This document shows, piece by piece, positions 17,736 through 26,296 of a stretch of DNA of 64,000 nt. A model generated the notes under the pieces. It ran no database searches. It had not been told where the DNA came from and was given only the letters and a program-made list of their open reading frames with translations. How positions within the stretch are numbered: the first letter of the stretch is position 1; each line of letters opens with the position of its first letter. The position numbers and the translations under genes were made by a program. The DNA is from Streptomyces sp. 135 (GTDB taxonomy: Bacteria; Actinomycetota; Actinomycetes; Streptomycetales; Streptomycetaceae), in NCBI RefSeq assembly GCF_020026305.1, contig NZ_CP075691.1, positions 4,278,001-4,342,000 of the forward strand, in the 5' to 3' direction.

Positions 17736-20087
17736 GTGGCCGAGGCGGCAGACTTCCCGGGGACGAGCCCCTCACCTGCCCGCCGGTGGCTGCGGCGCAC
17801 CGCAGCACTGCTGGTGGGTACCCCTTTGCTGGCCGGCCTCCTACAGGCCCCGGTCGGCCCCGTGGCGCACGCCGCCGTGCCGAGCGCGCCGGCCGACGCC
17901 ACCGGTTCCGGCACCGTCGACGTATCGCTGGACGCCCTGACCCCGACCGCTCCCGACGAAGACGACAAGATCACCGTCTCCGGCACGGTCACCAACCAGG
18001 GCAAGCAGACGGTGACCGGGGCCCAGGTCAGGCTGCGGGTGGGATCGGCGCCCCTCGGCGGCCGGAGTGAGATCGACGGCGCCGCGAAGCGCACCGGCTT
18101 CCAGCCGGGGCTCGACGGCACGGAGGTCGGCGGCAAGTACGTCGACAAGTTCGCCAAGCTCGTGCCCGGCGTCCGGCAGGACTTCAGCGTCTCCGTGCCC
18201 GTCAAGGCCCTGCACCTCGGCGCCGACGGCGTCTACCAGCTGAGCGTCGCCCTCACCGGCCAGAACGCCGCGCAGCCCTACCCGCAGGTGCTCGGCATCG
18301 AGCGCACCTTCCTGCCGTGGCAGACCGAGGCCGTCGACACGAAGACGAAGACGACCTACCTGTGGCCGCTCATCGCCGACACGCACCTCACGGCGAAGAC
18401 CGAGTCCGACGAACAGCAGACGCCTGTTTTCAGGAACGACGAACTGGCCGACGACCTCGCGCCGGGCGGCCGTCTCCAGCAGCTCCTGGCCCTCGGCAGC
18501 GACCTCGACGTCACCTGGGTCATCGATCCGGACCTGCTCGCCTCCGTCGAGGCGATGACGAAGGGCTACCGGATCCAGAACCCCGACGGACGGACGACCA
18601 GGGCGGGCAAGCACCAGGCGGTGGCCACCGCCTGGCTCAACGACCTGGAAGCCGCGGTCAAGGGCAAGAAGGTCGTCGCGCTGCCGTTCGCCGACCCCGA
18701 CCTCGCGTCCCTCGCGCACAACGGCAGGGCCGTGACCGGGTCCCTCAGCCACCTCAAGGAGGCCACCGACGCGGGAGCCAGCGCGGTGGACACGATCCTC
18801 CACGTGAAGCCGAGCACGGACTTCGCGTGGCCCGCCGACGGGGCGATCGACCCGTCCATCGTCGACGTCTCGACCTCCGCGGGCGCCCATACGGTGATCG
18901 CCCGCAGTGACAGCCTCCGCGAGACCGACGGCCTGACGTACTCCCCGACCGCGGCCCGGCCCATCGGCGGCGGTACGACCGCCGTGGTGGCCGACGCACG
19001 CCTCTCCACGGCCTTCCAGGGCGACATGACGGAAGCCGAGAACTCCACGCTGGCCGTCCAGGAGTTCGTCGCCCAGAGCCTGATGATCAACCTCCAGGAC
19101 CCCGGCAGGCAGCGCAGCATCGTCGTCGCGCCGCAGCGCATGCCCACGGCCAGTCAGGCCCAGGCGATGGCGAAGGCGCTGACCACGCTCCAGGACGGGC
19201 AGTGGTCGGAGTTCGACGACCTGACCACGGCGGCGAAGGCGAAGCCGGACCCGAGGGCCACGACGCGGGTCCCGTCGACCGGGTCCTACCCGGCCGCGCT
19301 GCGCAAGCAGGAGCTGCCCCGGTCGGCGTTCGAGTCGATCCACGAGACCCAGGGCATGCTCGAGCGCTTCCAGGTGATCCTCACCGAGAAGGACCGCGTG
19401 GTCACGCCCTTCGGAAGGGCCATAGACCGCGAGATGTCGACGTCCTGGCGCGGCCGCCCGTCGGAGGCGACCACCTACCAGGCCGGCGTCAAGAACTACC
19501 TGCGGGAGCTCACCGAGCAGGTGGCTCTGATCGAGAGGTCCGACGCGAAGCTCTCCGGGCGCAGCGCGACCATCCCGGTGTCGGTGCAGAACAACCTGGT
19601 GCAGGGCGTCGGCCACCTGAACCTGCGGCTGTTCTCGGAGAACCCCACCCGCCTGAAGATCGGCGACGGTCAGTACGAAGAGATCCCCATCGAGGTCGCT
19701 GGCGGTCACTCCCAGTCGGTGAAGTTCACCACCACGGCCAACGCCAACGGCCCGGTCCCGGTCTATGCCCAGCTCTACACGGAGGACGGCGAGCCCTACG
19801 GGGAGCCAGTGGCCTTTGAGGTCAATGTCACCGAGGTCACTCCCGCGGTGATGCTCGTCATCGCCGGCGGTCTCCTCCTGCTCGTACTCGCCGGTTTCCG
19901 GATGTACACGCAGCGCAAGCGTGCGGCGCGGAAGCCCGCCGTGCAGGAAGGCCCCGACGAGGGTCCCGACGGGGGATCCGGTCCCGCGTCCGGGGAAGGC
20001 GACCCCGAGCAGCCGAGTGACCCGACACCGGACACCGCCCCGGAAAGCACCGACCCGTCGGACACGGGTGAGAGAGTGGACCGTTGA
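17736..20087 (+). CDS. Secreted, membrane-anchored DUF6049-type protein
   Basis: 783 residues. N-terminal signal sequence (RRWLRRTAALLVGTPLLAGLL, cleavage near AHAAVPSAPA at about 47-50). A beta-rich domain near 60-190 (DKITVSGTVTNQGKQTVTG) resembles Ig-like repeats. A middle domain of about 400 residues contains WPLIADTHL and DLDVTWVIDPDLL. A TM anchor lies at 703-722 (VMLVIAGGLLLLVLAGF) with a short acidic cytoplasmic tail. The fold resembles DUF6049 proteins that precede murJ in actinobacteria; function is not established. Start GTG 17736 follows GAGGGACGGGCG. murJ starts 48 bp downstream, so a role in envelope synthesis with MurJ is plausible. Confidence 0.82.
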   Translation: MAEAADFPGTSPSPARRWLRRTAALLVGTPLLAGLLQAPVGPVAHAAVPSAPADATGSGTVDVSLDALTPTAPDEDDKITVSGTVTNQGKQTVTGAQVRLRVGSAPLGGRSEIDGAAKRTGFQPGLDGTEVGGKYVDKFAKLVPGVRQDFSVSVPVKALHLGADGVYQLSVALTGQNAAQPYPQVLGIERTFLPWQTEAVDTKTKTTYLWPLIADTHLTAKTESDEQQTPVFRNDELADDLAPGGRLQQLLALGSDLDVTWVIDPDLLASVEAMTKGYRIQNPDGRTTRAGKHQAVATAWLNDLEAAVKGKKVVALPFADPDLASLAHNGRAVTGSLSHLKEATDAGASAVDTILHVKPSTDFAWPADGAIDPSIVDVSTSAGAHTVIARSDSLRETDGLTYSPTAARPIGGGTTAVVADARLSTAFQGDMTEAENSTLAVQEFVAQSLMINLQDPGRQRSIVVAPQRMPTASQAQAMAKALTTLQDGQWSEFDDLTTAAKAKPDPRATTRVPSTGSYPAALRKQELPRSAFESIHETQGMLERFQVILTEKDRVVTPFGRAIDREMSTSWRGRPSEATTYQAGVKNYLRELTEQVALIERSDAKLSGRSATIPVSVQNNLVQGVGHLNLRLFSENPTRLKIGDGQYEEIPIEVAGGHSQSVKFTTTANANGPVPVYAQLYTEDGEPYGEPVAFEVNVTEVTPAVMLVIAGGLLLLVLAGFRMYTQRKRAARKPAVQEGPDEGPDGGSGPASGEGDPEQPSDPTPDTAPESTDPSDTGERVDR

Positions 20088-20134
20088 GCGATGTCGTGGC
20101 CGGTGGGCCCGGGGACGATGAGGTGGGGTAAACC

Positions 20135-22573
20135 ATGAACGCGCCGTACGACGGTGACCGTGGCCAGGGCTCGGGCGGCCCTGCCTCGCCCGGAGGCCCG
20201 CCGCAGGACTCAGCCGACTACGGGCAGCAGGTTCCACCGCAGCCCGCGCCCGACGCGTACCTCCAGGACGCCTACGAGGAGGACCCCTACCGGGCGCGGG
20301 ACCTCTCCGCCCAGGATCCGGTGACCGAGGCGCTCTACGACCGCGCGGCGCACCCCCCGCCGCCGCCCGGCACCTACCCGCAGCAGCCGCTCTACGGCCC
20401 GCCGGCCGCCCCCGAGCACGCCCCTGACCCCCGCGTGTGGGCCCAGACGCCGGCCCCCGAGCCGGAGGGCCCGACCCGGCACCTTCCGTACGGCGACGAC
20501 GCCCGTACGACGCAGTTCGTCGGCGTCGACGACCTGGTCACCCAGGCGGGCGAGGAGCGCCACGAGCCGGACGCCTTCGCGCACCTCTACCGCGACCAGC
20601 AGCCCGGCGGCTACCGCGGCCAGCAGGTCGACTACCAGCAGGGCGGTTATCCGCAGGACAACGGCTACCCCCAGGGCGACGGCTATCCGCAGGGCAACGG
20701 CGGCTACCCCCAGGAGAACGGCTACCCCCAGACCGGTGGCTACCCCCAGACCGGTGGCTATCCCCAGAGCTCCGGCTACCCCCAGAGCGGCGGCTACCAG
20801 CAGCCGGTCAACGGCGGCTACACGCCCGCCGACCAGCCGATCGTCCCCGCCCCCGCGCCGGCCCCGGCTCCCACGCCCGCACAGGCACCAGCACCGGCAC
20901 CAGCACCGGCACCGACACCGACACCGGCCCCCAAGTCGGGGGGCCGCGCGGCGAGCCTGCTGAAGTCCAGTGCCGTCATGGCGGCAGGCACGCTCGTCTC
21001 GCGCCTCACCGGCTTCATCCGCTCCGCACTGATCGTCTCGGCGCTCGGCGTCGGTCTGCTCGGCGACACCTTCCAGGTCGTCTACCAGATCCCGACGATG
21101 ATCTACATCCTCACCGTCGGCGGTGGGCTCAACTCCGTCTTCGTGCCCCAGCTGGTGCGCTCCATGAAGGAGGACGAGGACGGCGGCGAGGCGTACGCCA
21201 ACCGCCTGCTGACCCTCGTCATGGTGGCGCTCGGCCTGCTCACCGCCCTGGGCATCGTCCTCGCCCCCCAGCTGGTGCGCGTGATGTCCGTCCCGGTCGC
21301 CAACGACCCGGCGGCGACCGAGGTCGGCACCACGCTGCTGCGCTACTTCCTGCCCTCGATCTTCTTCATGGGCATCCACGTGGTGATGGGCCAGATCCTC
21401 AACGCGCGCGGAAAGTTCGGCGCGATGATGTGGACCCCGGTCCTCAACAACATCGTCATCATCGCCGCGCTCGGCATGTTCATCGGGGTGTACGGGACCT
21501 CGGCGTCGTCCAGCATGAACGTCGAAAGCATCCCGCCGGAGGCCGAGCGCCTCCTCGGTTTCGGTGTCCTGCTCGGTCTCGTCGTGCAGGCCCTGGCGAT
21601 GATCCCGTACCTGCGCGAGACCGGGTTCAAGCTGCGTCCGCGCTTCGACTGGAAGGGCCACGGCCTGGGCAAGGCCGCCAAGCTCGCCAAGTGGACGATC
21701 CTGTTCGTGCTGGCCAACCAGGCGGGCGCCCTCGTCGTCACCCAGCTGGCCACCGCAGCCACCACCGACCTGCCCTCCACGAGTGGCATCGGCTTCTCCG
21801 CCTACGCCAACGCCCAGCTCATCTGGGGCCTCCCGCAGGCGATCATCACGGTGTCCCTGATGGCGGCCCTGCTGCCCCGGCTCTCCCGCTCGGCCCAGGA
21901 CGGCGACCCCGGATCCGTCCGTGACGACATCTCCCAGGGCCTACGCACGACAGCGGTCGCGATCGTGCCCATCGCCTTCGGGTTCGTCGCGCTCGGCATC
22001 CCGATGTGCACGCTGATCTTCGGTTCCTCGGGCAGCGCCCAGGCCACGAACATGGGCTACATGCTGATGGCCTTCGGTCTCGGCCTGATCCCCTACTCCG
22101 TGCAGTACGTCGTGCTGCGGGCCTTCTACGCCTACGAGGACACGCGCACCCCCTTCTACAACACGGTCATCGTGGCCGCGATGAACGCCGCCGCCTCGGC
22201 GGCCTGCTACTTCGCGCTGCCCACCCGCTGGGCCGTCACCGGCATGGCCGCCGCCTACGGCCTCTCGTACGCCATCGGCGTGGGCGTCGCCTGGCAGCGG
22301 CTGCGCAAGCGGCTCGGCGGCGACCTGGACGGTTCCCGCGTACTGCGTACGTATGCCAGGCTCGGTATCGCCGCGCTGCCCGCGGCGATCCTCGCGGGCG
22401 GCGCCGCGTACGCGATCACCAAGAGCCTGGGACAGGGTGTCCTCGGATCGCTGGCGGCCTTGGTCGCGGGCGGTGCCGTACTGCTGGGAGTCTTCTTCGT
22501 CGCCGCGAAGCGCATGCGCATCGAGGAGCTCAACTCCATGGTGGGCATGGTCCGAGGCCGTCTCGGTCGCTGA
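20135..22573 (+). CDS. murJ: Lipid II flippase MurJ with long N-terminal repeat extension
   Basis: 812-residue MurJ/MviN flippase that moves lipid II across the membrane. The 14-TM MOP-fold core starts near residue 272: LLKSSAVMAAGTLVSRLTGF, FIRSALIVSALG, GGGLNSVFVPQLVRS, and continues with QILNARGKFGAMMWTPVLNN and YVVLRAFYAYEDTRTPFYN. The first 270 residues are cytoplasmic and low-complexity: Pro/Asp/Tyr-rich, then GYPQ repeats (170-224) and a Pro-Ala run (about 237-266). The core is about 540 residues, normal for the family; the tail is an actinobacterial addition. Gene order DUF6049-murJ-pseudokinase matches the known actinobacterial cluster. Confidence 0.95.
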   Translation: MNAPYDGDRGQGSGGPASPGGPPQDSADYGQQVPPQPAPDAYLQDAYEEDPYRARDLSAQDPVTEALYDRAAHPPPPPGTYPQQPLYGPPAAPEHAPDPRVWAQTPAPEPEGPTRHLPYGDDARTTQFVGVDDLVTQAGEERHEPDAFAHLYRDQQPGGYRGQQVDYQQGGYPQDNGYPQGDGYPQGNGGYPQENGYPQTGGYPQTGGYPQSSGYPQSGGYQQPVNGGYTPADQPIVPAPAPAPAPTPAQAPAPAPAPAPTPTPAPKSGGRAASLLKSSAVMAAGTLVSRLTGFIRSALIVSALGVGLLGDTFQVVYQIPTMIYILTVGGGLNSVFVPQLVRSMKEDEDGGEAYANRLLTLVMVALGLLTALGIVLAPQLVRVMSVPVANDPAATEVGTTLLRYFLPSIFFMGIHVVMGQILNARGKFGAMMWTPVLNNIVIIAALGMFIGVYGTSASSSMNVESIPPEAERLLGFGVLLGLVVQALAMIPYLRETGFKLRPRFDWKGHGLGKAAKLAKWTILFVLANQAGALVVTQLATAATTDLPSTSGIGFSAYANAQLIWGLPQAIITVSLMAALLPRLSRSAQDGDPGSVRDDISQGLRTTAVAIVPIAFGFVALGIPMCTLIFGSSGSAQATNMGYMLMAFGLGLIPYSVQYVVLRAFYAYEDTRTPFYNTVIVAAMNAAASAACYFALPTRWAVTGMAAAYGLSYAIGVGVAWQRLRKRLGGDLDGSRVLRTYARLGIAALPAAILAGGAAYAITKSLGQGVLGSLAALVAGGAVLLGVFFVAAKRMRIEELNSMVGMVRGRLGR
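20642..20806 (+). repeat. In-frame GYPQ-type tandem repeats in murJ
   Basis: About nine imperfect repeats of 15-18 bp (such as GGCTACCCCCAGACCGGT) encode GYPQ(D/G/E/T/S)(N/D/G). Two adjacent copies at about 20735-20760 are identical. A Pro-Ala dinucleotide-like run follows at 20843-20932. Confidence 0.85.
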
Positions 22574-22691
22574 GATGAGGAGTACCGCACAACCATCGCC
22601 GGCCACCGCGTGTCGTGCATAGCACCGGACTGTGGGCACAATTGGCTTTGGCGTCTGACGTAGCGCAACGGATGGGGAGGCAGGAGCGACG

Positions 22692-24404
22692 GTGGCGGAA
22701 CGGAGCACGGCTGCCGTCGACGTGGCAGACAACAGCGGTGACGAGCCGCTGACCGCCAAGGCGGAGCAGCCCACGGCCGACGGGGTGGCCCAGACCCGGG
22801 AGCGGGACACGGCAGCAGACGATGACGCGGCGGATACAGAGAAGCCCATGAGCCGTGGGGCCTCCTCACCCCCCGAACTGCACAGTGGCCACAAGCTCGC
22901 CAGGCGCTATCGGCTCGAAGAGTGCGTCACCCGTCTGGACGGATTCAGCAGCTGGCGCGCGGTGGACGAGAAGCTCCGCCGTGCCGTCGGCGTCCACCTG
23001 CTGCCCGCGGACCACCCGCGGGCACGTTCGGTCCTCGCGGCGGCCCGCTCCTCGGCCCTCCTCGGCGACCCGCGGTTCGTACAGGTCCTGGACGCTGTCG
23101 AGGAGAACGACCTCGTCTACGTCGTCCACGAGTGGCTCCCGGACGCCACGGAGCTCACCGCGGTCCTCGCGGCGGGCCCGCTGGAGGCACACGACGCGTA
23201 CCAGCTCGTCAGCCAGATCTCCCAGGCCATGGCGGCCGCCCACCGCGAAGGGCTGGCCCATCTGCGGCTGACCCCGAGCGCCGTGCTGCGCACCTCCTCC
23301 GGCCAGTACCGCATCCGCGGCCTCGCCGTGAACGCGGCCCTGCGCGGCATCAGCTCCGACACCCCGCAGCGCACGGACACGGAGGCGATCGGCGCTCTCC
23401 TGTACGCCTCGCTGACCCAGCGCTGGCCCTACGAGGACGACGCCTACGGCCTCTCCGGGCTGCCCAAGGACATCGGCCTCATCGCCCCTGACCAGGTGCG
23501 CGCGGGCGTCCACCGCGGCCTCTCCGAACTGGCCATGCGGGCGCTCGTCAATGACGGCGCGACCGCCTCCCGCCAGGACCCGCCGTGCACGACGCCGGAG
23601 GAGCTGGTCAAGGCCATCGGTGAGATGCCCCGCATCCGCCCGCCGGAGCCGGCCTTCACCGCGCCCCCCGAGTACCAGCGCACCACGTACCAGCAGGGCA
23701 GCTACGGCCGCCCCGTGCCCCACCTCGGCGCCACCCAGCCCGTGCTCACCCCGCCGCCCCCGTTGCAGAGCCGCACCGGCCGGGCCCTCAAGTGGGCCGT
23801 GTCCGCGCTGCTCATCGCCGCGCTCGGCCTGGGCAGCTGGCAGCTCGCGGACGCGCTCATGGACCGCGAGAACTCCGGGGACGCCAACGACACGCAGACG
23901 ACCCAGGGCGACGACAAGGACCGGCCGAAGCCCAAGAAGCCGATCAGCATCGAGGGCGCGCAGGAGTACGTCCTGAAGGGCTCCCCCCAGGATCCGGAAA
24001 GCGTCGGCAACACCTACGACAAGGACCGGGCCTCGCTCTGGCGCACCAAGACGTTCAATGACGGTCCCGCGCTGGCCCCGTACAAGCCCGGTGTCGGTAT
24101 CGTCTATGACCTCGGCTCGGAGCAGGATGTCTCGGCGGCGTCGATAGCCCTTCAGTACGGCGGACCCCACACCACGGTCACGCTGTACGCCGTGGATTCG
24201 CTCTCACCGTCGACACCGATCAGCTCCATGAAGAAGATCGGCGGCACCACCACTTCGGGCACCACCGCGAAGATCGAGGCCAAGAAGCCCGTGAAGTCGC
24301 AGTACGTGCTCCTGTGGGTGACCGCGGTGCCGAAGTCCGGCCCCGACGGGTACTACAGGGCAGGGTTCAAGCAAGCCATCACGGACGTGAAGTTCAAGGG
24401 CTGA
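22692..24404 (+). CDS. MurJ-associated Ser/Thr pseudokinase with extracytoplasmic domain
   Basis: 570 residues. After an acidic disordered start, a protein-kinase-like domain covers about 70-310 (YRLEECVTRLDGFSSWRAVD). Key catalytic residues are missing: the ATP lysine strand reads RRAVGVHLLPAD, the HRD loop reads AHLRLTPSAVL and the DFG site reads RIRGLAVNA. It is therefore a pseudokinase. One TM lies at 367-385 (WAVSALLIAALGLGSWQLA), followed by a C-terminal beta-sandwich domain (about 440-570) like a discoidin fold. In Mycobacterium the same pseudokinase is fused to MurJ and binds the phosphothreonine-FHA regulator; here it is separate, 118 bp after murJ. A regulatory role is inferred. Confidence 0.85.
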   Translation: MAERSTAAVDVADNSGDEPLTAKAEQPTADGVAQTRERDTAADDDAADTEKPMSRGASSPPELHSGHKLARRYRLEECVTRLDGFSSWRAVDEKLRRAVGVHLLPADHPRARSVLAAARSSALLGDPRFVQVLDAVEENDLVYVVHEWLPDATELTAVLAAGPLEAHDAYQLVSQISQAMAAAHREGLAHLRLTPSAVLRTSSGQYRIRGLAVNAALRGISSDTPQRTDTEAIGALLYASLTQRWPYEDDAYGLSGLPKDIGLIAPDQVRAGVHRGLSELAMRALVNDGATASRQDPPCTTPEELVKAIGEMPRIRPPEPAFTAPPEYQRTTYQQGSYGRPVPHLGATQPVLTPPPPLQSRTGRALKWAVSALLIAALGLGSWQLADALMDRENSGDANDTQTTQGDDKDRPKPKKPISIEGAQEYVLKGSPQDPESVGNTYDKDRASLWRTKTFNDGPALAPYKPGVGIVYDLGSEQDVSAASIALQYGGPHTTVTLYAVDSLSPSTPISSMKKIGGTTTSGTTAKIEAKKPVKSQYVLLWVTAVPKSGPDGYYRAGFKQAITDVKFKG

Positions 24405-24445
24405 GGACCGGCTCGGCGCAGCGCACTGGGGGGAGGGGGCCGACG

Positions 24446-25210
24446 GTGGACGGCACCGCACTTGCTGACATGAGCGACCAGGACCTCCTCGCCGGCCATG
24501 TCGCGGGGGACAAGGACGCCTTCGGTGAACTCGTCCGCCGCCACCGGGACCGGTTGTGGGCCGTGGCGCTGCGCACCCTCGGGGACCGCGAGGAAGCGGC
24601 CGACGCGGTGCAGGACGCCCTCGTCTCCGCCTACCGCGCGGCGCACACCTTCCGCGGGCAGTCCGCCGTGACGACCTGGCTGCACCGGATCACCGTCAAC
24701 GCCTGCCTCGACCGGGCCCGCAAGGCGGCTTCCCGCAAGACCTCCCCCATCGACGACACCGAGCGTCTCGAGCAGCTCCTGGAGCCCGAGGAGTCGGCTG
24801 CCGCCCCCGTCGAGCGGAACGATCTGCACCGTGAGCTCCTGGAGGCGCTGGGGACGCTCCCGCAGGACCAGCGGGCCGCCCTCGTCCTCGTCGACATGCA
24901 GGGCTATCCCGTCGCTGAGGCCGCCCGCGTCCTCGACGTCCCCACCGGCACGGTCAAGAGCCGCTGCTCCCGAGGGAGAGCCAGACTGCTGCCGCTGCTC
25001 ACTCATCTCCGTACCGAGTCACCCGCGCGGGACGGGGACGGCGGCGAGGACGGCGGAAGCAAGAGCCCCGGCCCGGAAAGGAACCGGACGCAGGGGACAT
25101 CCGTCCCACCGGCAGCAGGACCACGGGATGCAGGACCACGGGATGCAGAACCACGGGATGCAGGACCAAGCGATTCAGCTGCTGTGAAGGGCGGAGGTGG
25201 GCGAGCGTGA
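24446..25210 (+). CDS. sigM: ECF sigma factor SigM
   Basis: 254-residue ECF sigma factor. Region 2 includes DAFGELVRRHRDRLWAVALR and DAVQDALVSAYRAAHTFRGQ; region 4 has LPQDQRAALVLVDMQGYPVA and VLDVPTGTVKSRCSRGRARL. A disordered tail of about 65 residues ends with DNA-encoded repeats AGPRDAGPRDAE. GTG 24446 is chosen because GGGAGGGGG lies just upstream. Its stop overlaps the start of the anti-sigma gene by 4 bp (GTGA), so the two are translationally coupled. Gene order sigM-rsmA-trxB-trxA matches other Streptomyces; the name is by synteny and family. Confidence 0.88.
   Translation: MDGTALADMSDQDLLAGHVAGDKDAFGELVRRHRDRLWAVALRTLGDREEAADAVQDALVSAYRAAHTFRGQSAVTTWLHRITVNACLDRARKAASRKTSPIDDTERLEQLLEPEESAAAPVERNDLHRELLEALGTLPQDQRAALVLVDMQGYPVAEAARVLDVPTGTVKSRCSRGRARLLPLLTHLRTESPARDGDGGEDGGSKSPGPERNRTQGTSVPPAAGPRDAGPRDAEPRDAGPSDSAAVKGGGGRA
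25115..25174 (+). repeat. Four 15-bp tandem repeats in the sigM 3' end
   Basis: Units GCAGGACCACGGGAT at 25115 and 25130, GCAGAACCACGGGAT at 25145 and a degenerate GCAGGACCAAGCGAT at 25160. Each encodes five residues in frame (AGPRD type), so copy changes keep the frame. Confidence 0.9.
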
Positions 25211-26168
25211 GCGCCACGACCGACTCGGCCGGGCATCCGGAGGTCGCCGAGATCTCCGACCTGACCGAGGGTCTGCTCTCCCCGTCGCGCACGAGCGACG
25301 TGCGACGGCATCTGGACGGCTGTGCGCTCTGCGCCGACGTCTATGCCTCGCTGGAGGAGATCCGCGGCATGCTCGGCACGCTGCCCGGCCCGCCGAGGAT
25401 GCCCGTCGACGTCGCTGGACGCATCGACGCGGCGCTGGCCGCCGAAGCGCTGCTGGACGCCACCGCCCCCGACGGCCCCTCGACGCCCGCGGCGCCCGAG
25501 CTCGCCTCCGCCGCGCCGGCACGCACCCCGGCGCCGCATGTTTCACGTGAAACATCGCCTCCTTCCGCACCTGCCGCCGTCTCGGCGCGCCCGGTGATCG
25601 TCCCGCCGGGCGACCGCGTGCGGCCACCGGGCCGGGGCGCGGTGGCCCTCCGCGGCGCACACGGCGCCGTGCCGCCGTGCTCGGCGCCGTCTTCACCGCT
25701 GCCGCCATCGGCCTCGGCACTCTGCTGATGCAGACCGTGGGCGGGGACCCGGAGAGCCCTCCCGCGGGTCACCGGGACAGCGCGGACTCCTTCTCCGAGG
25801 AGAAGCTCAAGGGACAGGTGGCCGACCTCCTCGCCAAGAACCCCGTCAAGGAGTCGCGCGGCGGTAAGCAGGAAGGGGCCAAGCCGACCTTCGACACGCG
25901 CTCCAGCCCCGAGTCCCCGATGGACGAAGCCCCGTTGCGTGAGGCATCGGTCCAGGTACCGGAGTGCATCCAGCGCGGCATCGGCCCACGGGTGCCCCTC
26001 GCGGCCGAGGAGGGCTCGTACGAGGGAAAGCGCGCGTACCTCGTCGTGGTGCCCCATGACTCCGACGCCGGCCAGGTGTCCGCCTACATCATCGACGCCG
26101 CCTGCGTGGGCAAGTCCTCACCGCGCGCGGGCAAGGTGTTGCTGACGCATTCCTACCCTCAGGGCTGA
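25207..26168 (+). pseudogene. rsmA: Anti-sigma factor RsmA-like gene, interrupted by a frameshift
   Basis: Anti-sigma factor partner of SigM, split between two frames. The first part (GTG 25207 to stop 25728) begins MSATTDSAGHPEVAEISD and has VRRHLDGCALCADVYASL, a His-X3-Cys-X2-Cys metal site as in ZAS-type and the Fe-S-binding RsmA proteins. Sense coding then moves to the -1 frame near 25624-25640: GPGRGGPPRRTRRR leads into the TM segment AAVLGAVFTAAAIGLGTLLM (about 25671-25730) and an extracytoplasmic domain ending at 26168. One missing base in the CCGGGCCGGGG stretch would explain it. It may be a true mutation or a sequencing error. If true, SigM would lose its membrane-anchored inhibitor. 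A parS lies inside at 25540. Confidence 0.75.
25540..25553. other. parS centromere site inside rsmA
   Basis: Perfect GTTTCACGTGAAAC, read in frame as part of HVSRET. Confidence 0.93.
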
Positions 26169-26195
26169 CACGCTTCCGTACACGCGGACACGGCG

Positions 26196-26223
26196 GGGAA
26201 TGCATGCCCCGTAGGATCCGTTG
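26196..26223 (+). promoter_or_regulatory. SigR-type promoter of trxBA
   Basis: GGGAAT at 26196-26201, an 18-bp spacer and GTTG at 26220-26223. This equals the SigR consensus (GGGAAT-N18-GTT) known for thiol-stress genes including trxBA in Streptomyces. The trxB start is 74 bp downstream. Confidence 0.82.
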
Positions 26224-26296
26224 GGTGGGATGAGTACCTGAGACAGGGCACCCCACCAGCAGTACGCAGCAGTCCCCAGAGACGAGGAATCAAGCC

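Noticed and set aside
17841..20237. 798-codon open frame on the minus strand
   Set aside because: Antisense to the secreted DUF6049-type protein; composition is His/Arg/Leu-rich, as expected of a shadow frame.
20642..20806. CRISPR-like repeat array
   Set aside because: Units are 15-18 bp, contiguous, in frame and translate to GYPQ repeats in MurJ; no spacers.
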